Source: Betaproteobacteria bacterium RIFCSPLOWO2_02_FULL_68_150
GTDB lineage: Bacteria > Pseudomonadota > Gammaproteobacteria > Burkholderiales > SG8-39
NCBI GenBank assembly: GCA_001771975.1
Contig: MERE01000199.1
Location: 1 to 17,389, forward strand
Length of the DNA: 17,389 nucleotides
Direction: 5' to 3'
The notes beneath the pieces were generated by a model. It did not search any database, was not told the DNA's origin, and saw only the letters and a program-made list of their open reading frames with translations. The position numbers and the translations under genes were made by a program. This document shows positions 12,610-17,389 of this stretch, piece after piece (within the stretch, counting starts at the first letter, position 1; each line of letters begins with the position of its first letter).

Positions 12610-14477
12610 TGCTGGCGATCGAAAACCTGGACACGGTTCTGGACACCGACCACGGCGTGGTGCGTGCCGTCGAGGCCATGACGCTCACCATCGCGCAGGG
12701 AGAAACGTTCGCGCTGGTGGGCGAGTCGGGCTGCGGCAAGTCGGTCACGGCGCTGTCGATCCTGCGCCTGTTGCCCGACAACGGCCGCGTCGATGCCGGT
12801 GCCATCCGCCTCGACGATGTCGACCTGGTGCAGTTGCCGGAGGCGCGCATGCGCGACGTCCGCGGGCGCCGCATCGGGATCATCTTCCAGGAGCCCGCCA
12901 CCAGCCTGAATCCGGTCATGAAGGTCGGCGATCAGATTTACGAGGTCATCGTGCGGCATACGCCGCTCAGGGGCGCGGCGGCGCGCGCCAAAGTGATCGA
13001 ATGGCTCGTCCGCGTCGGCATTCCGGAGCCGCAGAGGCGCTGCGATGACTTCCCGTTCCAGATGTCGGGCGGCCAGAAGCAGCGCATCATGATCGCGATC
13101 GCGCTGGCGGCGGAACCGGACCTGGTGATCGCGGACGAACCGACCACCGCGCTCGACGTCACGATCCAGAAACAGATTCTCGAGCTGCTGCGCGACCTGC
13201 AGGCCGAGCGACGGATGGCGCTGCTGCTGATCACGCACGACCTGGGCATCGTGGCGCAGATGGCGCACCGGGTAGCCCTGATGTACGCCGGACAGATCGT
13301 CGAAGTCGCGCCGACGCCGGAGTTCTTCGCTCGCCCGCTGCATCCCTATGCGCGACTCCTGTTTGGCGCGCTTCCCGAGGCTGCCAAGCGCGGCCGGCCG
13401 CTGGCGGCAATCGCGGGCACGGTGCCGCCGCTGGACCGCGTATTCACCGGCTGCCGCCTCGAGGAGCGCTGCCCGCGGGCGATGGCGGCATGCCGCAGCA
13501 CGCTCCCCGAACTGCGTGGCGTGCACGCCGATCACCAGGTTCGCTGCCTGTTGTTCCAGGCACCGTTCGCTGCAGGCGCGGCGGCGGGCGGCAGCCCGCT
13601 CAGCGCGGCCGATCCGGAGCCGAAGCCGATGGCGCGCGGGGCGCCCCGCGCTGCCGAGCCTGCATCCGAGTCGCCGCTGCTTCTGGTGCGCGACTACCGC
13701 GTCCACTTTCCGATCCGCAAGGGCTTGCTGAAACGGACCGTGGGCTACGTCAAGGCGGTCGATGGCGTGTCGTTTGCGATTCCTGCGGGGCGCACGCTCG
13801 CGCTGGTGGGCGAATCGGGTTGCGGCAAGACCACCATCGGCAAAGCGATGCTGCAGCTCCTGCGCACCAGCGCGCGCATCGACGGCACGGCGACGCTGGA
13901 GGGCCGTCGGCTCGACGAGCTGCGCGGCGCCGGGCTGCGCCTCGCCCGGCGCCGGATGCAGATCATCTTTCAGGATCCGTTCGCGTCGCTCGATCCGCGC
14001 ATGCGCGTCGCCGAGATCCTCGAAGAAGGCGTGGCGTCGCTGCGGCCGGAAATCGCGGCGGCATCACGGCAGCGGCATGTCGCCGAGCTGCTCGACAAGG
14101 TCGGCCTGCGGCGCGAAGCGCTGGCGCGCTATCCGCACGAGTTCTCCGGCGGCCAGCGCCAGCGCCTGGCGATCGCACGCGCACTGGCGGTCGAGCCGCG
14201 GCTGCTGGTGTGCGACGAGCCGACCTCGGCGCTCGACGTCTCGGTGCAGGCGCAGATCCTCAATCTGCTGGCCGAGCTGCAGCGCGAGCTGGGCATCGCC
14301 TACCTGTTCATCACGCACAATTTCGCGGTCGTGGAGTACCTCGCCGACGAGATCGCGGTGATGCGCGCCGGGCGCATCGTCGAAGCCGGTGCGGCCGCGA
14401 AGATTCTCTCGGCGCCGGCGGAGGGCTACACGCGCGAACTGCTCGCCGCGGTGCCGCGCCTGAAGCGGGCCGCCTGA
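12609..14477 (+). CDS. ABC transporter ATP-binding protein with two fused ATPase domains (DppD-DppF type)
   Basis: One 622-residue chain carries both nucleotide-binding domains of an Opp/Dpp importer. Domain 1 has Walker A GESGCGKS (38-45), Q-loop IIFQEP, signature SGGQKQR (153-159), Walker B LVIADEP and switch His210. Domain 2 has Walker A GESGCGKT (401-408), Q-loop IIFQDP, signature SGGQRQR (513-519), Walker B LLVCDEP and switch His570. Both sites look intact. Between them is the Opp/Dpp extension with four cysteines (Cys282, 288, 295, 313; GCRLEERCPRAMAAC), a pattern reported to hold an Fe-S cluster in some DppD proteins, and then an Ala/Pro linker (about 320-355). The ATG overlaps the permease stop by one base, so translation is coupled. 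It would power the upstream permeases. Confidence 0.95.
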   Translation: MLAIENLDTVLDTDHGVVRAVEAMTLTIAQGETFALVGESGCGKSVTALSILRLLPDNGRVDAGAIRLDDVDLVQLPEARMRDVRGRRIGIIFQEPATSLNPVMKVGDQIYEVIVRHTPLRGAAARAKVIEWLVRVGIPEPQRRCDDFPFQMSGGQKQRIMIAIALAAEPDLVIADEPTTALDVTIQKQILELLRDLQAERRMALLLITHDLGIVAQMAHRVALMYAGQIVEVAPTPEFFARPLHPYARLLFGALPEAAKRGRPLAAIAGTVPPLDRVFTGCRLEERCPRAMAACRSTLPELRGVHADHQVRCLLFQAPFAAGAAAGGSPLSAADPEPKPMARGAPRAAEPASESPLLLVRDYRVHFPIRKGLLKRTVGYVKAVDGVSFAIPAGRTLALVGESGCGKTTIGKAMLQLLRTSARIDGTATLEGRRLDELRGAGLRLARRRMQIIFQDPFASLDPRMRVAEILEEGVASLRPEIAAASRQRHVAELLDKVGLRREALARYPHEFSGGQRQRLAIARALAVEPRLLVCDEPTSALDVSVQAQILNLLAELQRELGIAYLFITHNFAVVEYLADEIAVMRAGRIVEAGAAAKILSAPAEGYTRELLAAVPRLKRAA

Positions 14478-14486
14478 TGGCCACCT

Positions 14487-14492
14487 TATAAT
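14487..14492 (+). promoter_or_regulatory. Candidate -10 of the fabI promoter
   Basis: A consensus TATAAT lies in the 43-base gap between the ATPase stop and fabI, giving a predicted leader of about 20 bases. The expected -35 position falls inside the end of the ATPase gene and shows no clear match. It suggests fabI can be transcribed independently of the importer operon. Confidence 0.45.
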
Positions 14493-14520
14493 TCGTTTTC
14501 CGCCACCGAAAGACCACCCG

Positions 14521-15309
14521 ATGCGAATGCTCGCCGGCCGGAAGATCCTCGTCACCGGGCTGCTTTCGAACCGCTCGATTGCCTACGGCATCGCCGCGGC
14601 CGCGCGCCGCGAAGGCGCCGAGCTCGCCTTCACCTGCGTCGGCGAGCGCTTCAGGGAGCGCGTCGTCGAACTGGCGGCGGATTTCCGCTCCACCATCGTG
14701 CTTCCCTGCGACGTCACGAGCGACGAGCAGATCGACGCGCTGCCGGCCGGGCTGCGTGCGCACTGGGACGGCCTCGACGGCCTGGTGCACGCGATCGCTT
14801 TCGCGCCGCGTGAGTCCATCGCCGGGGGCCTGCTCGACGGCTTTTCGCGCGACGCCTTCCGCCAGGCGCACGAGGTATCGGCCTACAGCTTTCCCGCCCT
14901 CGCGAAGGCACTGCTGCCGCTGATGGAGGGCCGCCCCGCCGCGCTCCTGACCCTGAGCTACCTCGGCGCCGAGCGCGCGATTCCGCACTACAACACGATG
15001 GGCCTGGCCAAGGCGAGCCTGGAAGCCAGCGTGCGCTATCTCGCTACCCACCTCGGGCCCAAGGGGATTCGCGTCAACGCGATCTCCGCTGGACCGATCA
15101 AGACGCTCGCGGCAGCGGGCATCTCCGGCTTCACCAAGATCTTCAAGCATGTCGAGACATTTTCGCCACTGCGGCGCAACGTTACGATCGACGATGTCGG
15201 CAATGCCGCCGCCTTCCTGCTGTCGGATCTGGCCGCGGGCATCACGGCCGAGATCGTGCACGTCGACGGCGGTTTCAACGTCACCTCGGTGACCATCGCG
15301 GGAGAATAG
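14521..15309 (+). CDS. fabI: Enoyl-[acyl-carrier-protein] reductase (NADH), FabI type
   Basis: FabI catalyses the last reduction of each fatty-acid elongation cycle (trans-2-enoyl-ACP to acyl-ACP) in the cytoplasm. The 262-residue protein has the normal length. The FabI-specific nucleotide-binding start LVTGLLSNRSIAYGIA replaces the usual SDR glycine motif. Asp64 sits in LPCDVTSDEQ. The catalytic set is Tyr147 and Tyr157 with Lys164 in SYLGAERAIPHYNTMGLAK (E. coli Y146, Y156, K163). RVNAISAGPIKTLAAAGI forms the substrate-binding loop, and the C-terminus is VHVDGGFNVTSV. The ATG at 14521 matches the family start (MxxLAGRK); a second ATG at 14527 would trim it by two residues. The Shine-Dalgarno is weak (GAAAGA). 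The gene converges on ppiD, 33 bases away. Confidence 0.97.
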   Translation: MRMLAGRKILVTGLLSNRSIAYGIAAAARREGAELAFTCVGERFRERVVELAADFRSTIVLPCDVTSDEQIDALPAGLRAHWDGLDGLVHAIAFAPRESIAGGLLDGFSRDAFRQAHEVSAYSFPALAKALLPLMEGRPAALLTLSYLGAERAIPHYNTMGLAKASLEASVRYLATHLGPKGIRVNAISAGPIKTLAAAGISGFTKIFKHVETFSPLRRNVTIDDVGNAAAFLLSDLAAGITAEIVHVDGGFNVTSVTIAGE

Positions 15310-15324
15310 CGCCGGTCCCGGCGC
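15309..15324 (+). terminator. GC-rich hairpin at the end of fabI
   Basis: GCGCCGG and CCGGCGC pair with almost no spacer (a 6-bp stem with a 4-base loop is realistic). It begins on the last base of the fabI stop codon. There is no T run after it, so it may block exonucleases or act with Rho rather than as a classical terminator. Confidence 0.35.
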
Positions 15325-15335
15325 CTGAGGCGTGA

Positions 15336-15355
15336 CGAGCGCCTATTTGCGCTCG
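15336..15355 (-). terminator. Hairpin spanning the ppiD stop codon
   Basis: CGAGCGC and GCGCTCG form a 7-bp stem with a 6-base loop that contains the ppiD stop codon. No T run follows on either strand. It lies 11 bases from the fabI hairpin in the convergent gap. Confidence 0.3.
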
Positions 15356-17205
15356 AGGTTGGCGCGGTTGAATTCGATCTTGGCGCGCGTGCGCTGGCTG
15401 GCAAGCCAGGCGTCGAATTGCTCGGACCCGGCGCGCCGCTGGGCGCCCGCCAGATCGGCGATCTTCTGCGTCTCGGTGCGGGGCTCGGGAGGAATCACGC
15501 GCTGCACGCGATAGATCGCGTAGCCCTGGTCGCCCTGCTCGATGCCGACGTGCAGCGGGAGTTTGTGCGCATCGGCCGCGAACACCTTGCGCAACGCCTC
15601 CGGCGGCAGCGCCTGCGCGTCGCGTACCGAAATCGCGCGCGGCGCAGACCACTTCAGGCCGGCATCGGCGCGCTTCCCGAGCAGCGCCAGTTTCGCGGCG
15701 CCTTCACCGTAAGCGAGCTTGGCGGCCTCCTGCCGCAGCAGCCGCTGCTCGATCTCGCTGCGAACCTCCTCGAACTTGCGCTGCGCGGCAGGTTGATGCG
15801 CGGCGACGCGCGCCGCCACCAGCACGTTGGGCGCCACCTCGATGGCATCGGTGTTGCGCCGCCCCTGGATCGCGTCCTGCGCGAACAACGCCGCCAGGAC
15901 CTTGGGATGATCGAGCGGCCCGGCGGCGCGCCCCGGCTGGCGGGCAATCCAGTCGGACTGCCGGATCGCAAGCTTGAAGCGTTGCGCCGCCGGCGCCAGG
16001 CTGTCCGACTGCTCGTAGACGAGATTGCCGAACGCCTCCGCGGCCTCGGCGAAGCGCTTGGCGCCCTTTTGCCGGGCCAGTTCGGCGCCGAGTTCCTTGC
16101 GCACCTCTTCGAAGCTGCGCGAGCGGCCGGACTGTACCGCGACCAGCCGGATGATGTGAAAGCCGAACTCCGATTCCACCGGCCCTGCGATCTCGCCCTC
16201 CTTCATCCGGAATACGGCGTCCTCGAACGCCTTCACCATCATGCCGCGCGCGAACAAGCCGAGGTCGCCCCCGGACTCCGCGGAACCCGGATCCTGCGAG
16301 TGCTGCTTGGCCAGTTCGGCGAATCGCGCCGGGGTCTTGCGCGCCTCGGCGGCCAGTTTCTCGGCCTGCTCCCTGGACTTGACCAGAATGTGGCTCGCGC
16401 GCCGCTGCTCCTCGACGCCGTACTGCTTGGCGCGTGCCTCGTAGGCCGCCTTCAGTTCGTCCTCGGTGACCGGATCCTGCCGGCCGAGCTCCTCGGCCGA
16501 CAGCAGCAGGTACTCGGCGCGCACCCGCTCGGGCACCGCGAACTGGGTGCCGTTGGCGTCGAAATAGGCTTTCAGCCGCGCGTCGTCGACCTTGACCTGC
16601 GCCATGAACGGCTGTGCCGGAACCAGCGCCACGGCGACTTCGCGCCGCTGGCTCTCGAGGGCGACCAGCTGCTCGGCACCGGCGCGCGATGCGATCGCGC
16701 TTTCGGCGATTGCCTGCATCAGCTGGCCGACGACGACATCGTGCCGCAGGCGCTCCTCGTAGGCCTGTTCGTTCATGCCTTGAGCGCGCAGCAGCTGCCG
16801 GTAGACCGCGACGTCGAAACGGCCGTCGCGCTGAAACGACGGGTTGGCGAGGATCATCTCGCGCAGGCCGTCGTCGCTCAGTGTGAGCCGCGCCTCGAGC
16901 GCCGCCACGGTCACCAGACGCTGCGACACCAGCGCATCGAGCAGCGCATCGCGCATTTCCGGCGTCTCGAGCGCGGCCGGATCCGCGGCGCGGCCGTAGA
17001 TCGCGCGCAGCCGCTCGAGCTGCGCGCGCTTGGCTTCCTCGAACTCGCGCTGCAAGACCGGAATGCCTTCGACCCGCGCGACCTCGTCGGCACCGCGCAT
17101 CGAGCGCGTGTACGACTCCAGGCCGAAGAACGCGAACGGCGGCACGATCAGGAGGACGAACGCGACCTGGATGAAGCGCTTGTGCTTGGTGACGAGCTCG
17201 AACAT
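15343..17205 (-). CDS. ppiD: Periplasmic folding chaperone PpiD (SurA_N / parvulin peptidyl-prolyl isomerase family)
   Basis: This 620-residue protein is anchored in the inner membrane with a large periplasmic part that helps newly exported proteins fold near the Sec translocon. The frame is open 14 codons further upstream, but that extension runs into the tRNA terminator hairpin; MFELVTKHKRFIQVAF at 17205 is the family start. One transmembrane helix lies at about 11-29. The SurA_N-like chaperone region spans about 35-200 and the parvulin domain about 267-357 (RRASHILVKSREQAEKLA, SAESGGDLGLFARGMMVKAF, ESEFGFHIIRL). A C-terminal SurA_N-like tail region follows to 620. The parvulin core looks better preserved than in E. 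coli PpiD, which is inactive as an isomerase. No Shine-Dalgarno is visible before the ATG. tRNA-Asp lies just upstream. Confidence 0.94.
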   Translation of the reverse strand: MFELVTKHKRFIQVAFVLLIVPPFAFFGLESYTRSMRGADEVARVEGIPVLQREFEEAKRAQLERLRAIYGRAADPAALETPEMRDALLDALVSQRLVTVAALEARLTLSDDGLREMILANPSFQRDGRFDVAVYRQLLRAQGMNEQAYEERLRHDVVVGQLMQAIAESAIASRAGAEQLVALESQRREVAVALVPAQPFMAQVKVDDARLKAYFDANGTQFAVPERVRAEYLLLSAEELGRQDPVTEDELKAAYEARAKQYGVEEQRRASHILVKSREQAEKLAAEARKTPARFAELAKQHSQDPGSAESGGDLGLFARGMMVKAFEDAVFRMKEGEIAGPVESEFGFHIIRLVAVQSGRSRSFEEVRKELGAELARQKGAKRFAEAAEAFGNLVYEQSDSLAPAAQRFKLAIRQSDWIARQPGRAAGPLDHPKVLAALFAQDAIQGRRNTDAIEVAPNVLVAARVAAHQPAAQRKFEEVRSEIEQRLLRQEAAKLAYGEGAAKLALLGKRADAGLKWSAPRAISVRDAQALPPEALRKVFAADAHKLPLHVGIEQGDQGYAIYRVQRVIPPEPRTETQKIADLAGAQRRAGSEQFDAWLASQRTRAKIEFNRANLERK

Positions 17206-17221
17206 AAAGTAATCAAACGGA

Positions 17222-17241
17222 AAGGGCCCCGCAGGGCCCTT
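17222..17241 (-). terminator. Intrinsic-type terminator of tRNA-Asp
   Basis: A perfect 8-bp stem (AAGGGCCC / GGGCCCTT) with a 4-base loop lies 9 bases after the encoded CCA of the tRNA. On the minus strand the stem ends in TT followed by TCCGTTTG, so the T run is short and imperfect. It sits only 16 bases before the ppiD start. Confidence 0.6.
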
Positions 17242-17250
17242 CAGCAAGTC

Positions 17251-17327
17251 TGGCGGAGCGGACGGGACTCGAACCCGCGACCCCCGGCGTGACAGGCCGG
17301 TATTCTAACCAACTGAACTACCGCTCC
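17251..17327 (-). tRNA. tRNA-Asp (anticodon GTC)
   Basis: The 77-base sequence folds as a full cloverleaf. It has a 7-bp acceptor stem GGAGCGG/CCGCTCC, D-loop AGTTGGTTA, anticodon stem CCGGC/GCCGG with loop CTGTCAC, and T-arm GCGGGTTCGAGTCCCGT. The CCA end is encoded. The anticodon GTC is at 17293-17291, and the discriminator base is G, as required for Asp. ppiD downstream of tRNA-Asp is a common betaproteobacterial order; upstream genes lie beyond the window. Confidence 0.98.
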
Positions 17328-17342
17328 GATACACAGCAAACT

Positions 17343-17368
17343 CAATGCCCTTTCAGACGTTGGCATTG
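17343..17368. repeat. Inverted repeat upstream of tRNA-Asp
   Basis: CAATGCC and GGCATTG, 7 bp each, are separated by 12 bases in the 62 bases between the tRNA and the window edge. The region holds no gene that I can see. The repeat could be a hairpin in a longer tRNA precursor or the end of an upstream gene's transcript. Confidence 0.3.
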
Positions 17369-17389
17369 CGTTGCAGCAGCACTGCCGAT

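Noticed and set aside
17206..17247. A 14-residue N-terminal extension of PpiD
   Set aside because: It is encoded by the tRNA terminator hairpin and adds residues not seen in the family, whose members start MFxxVxxHKR.
15418..17292. A 624-codon open frame antisense to ppiD, running into the tRNA
   Set aside because: It is a shadow of ppiD in a GC-rich genome. Its composition is Arg/Leu/His-rich without family signatures, and it ends inside the tRNA gene.

Overview
The window is about 17.4 kb of GC-rich DNA (roughly two thirds G+C by eye, strong third-position G/C). Gene content and order look like a betaproteobacterial chromosome, possibly an environmental lineage. The pointers are the dnaQ-rnhA-yafS-(gloB)-mltD neighbourhood, shared in outline with E. 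coli, and ppiD beside a tRNA-Asp, an arrangement typical of betaproteobacteria. It is almost all densely packed housekeeping and transport genes. I see no insertion sequence, prophage, CRISPR array or toxin/defence cassette.

Layout. (1) 1-3304: an acyl-CoA module. A 5'-truncated acyl-CoA dehydrogenase on the + strand converges on a minus-strand pair, an AMP-forming acyl-CoA synthetase followed by an ECHDC3-type crotonase. (2) 3345-5307: a minus-strand run of YafS-like methyltransferase, RNase HI (rnhA) and the DNA polymerase III proofreading subunit (dnaQ). (3) 5306-7098: a decayed gloB (glyoxalase II) remnant on the + strand, immediately followed by and overlapping mltD, a lipoprotein lytic transglycosylase with two LysM domains. 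(4) 7175-7729: a secreted or periplasmic protein of unknown function. (5) 7824-14477: a four-gene oligopeptide-type ABC importer operon: a substrate-binding protein with an extra C-terminal membrane anchor, two permeases (the second with a large N-terminal extension), and an ATPase with both nucleotide-binding domains in one chain. (6) 14521-15309: fabI, the enoyl-ACP reductase. (7) 15343-17205: ppiD on the minus strand, convergent with fabI, with tRNA-Asp(GTC) and its terminator just upstream.

How the genes fit together. The first block would activate an acyl chain to its CoA thioester and oxidise it. dnaQ and rnhA serve replication fidelity and RNA-DNA hybrid removal. mltD, the ABC importer (probably peptides), fabI and ppiD all act in or for the cell envelope.

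Most notable observation. In the place where glyoxalase II is expected there is an 87-codon open frame that keeps the gloB start, the start of its N-terminal strand, and the region around metal ligands 4-5. It has lost about 60 residues carrying the THxHxDH zinc motif and everything after the FCGDTL region. It still has a promoter-like -10, a ribosome-binding site and an in-frame stop overlapping the mltD start, so it may now act only as a translated leader for mltD. I did not find a convincing new multi-gene system here.
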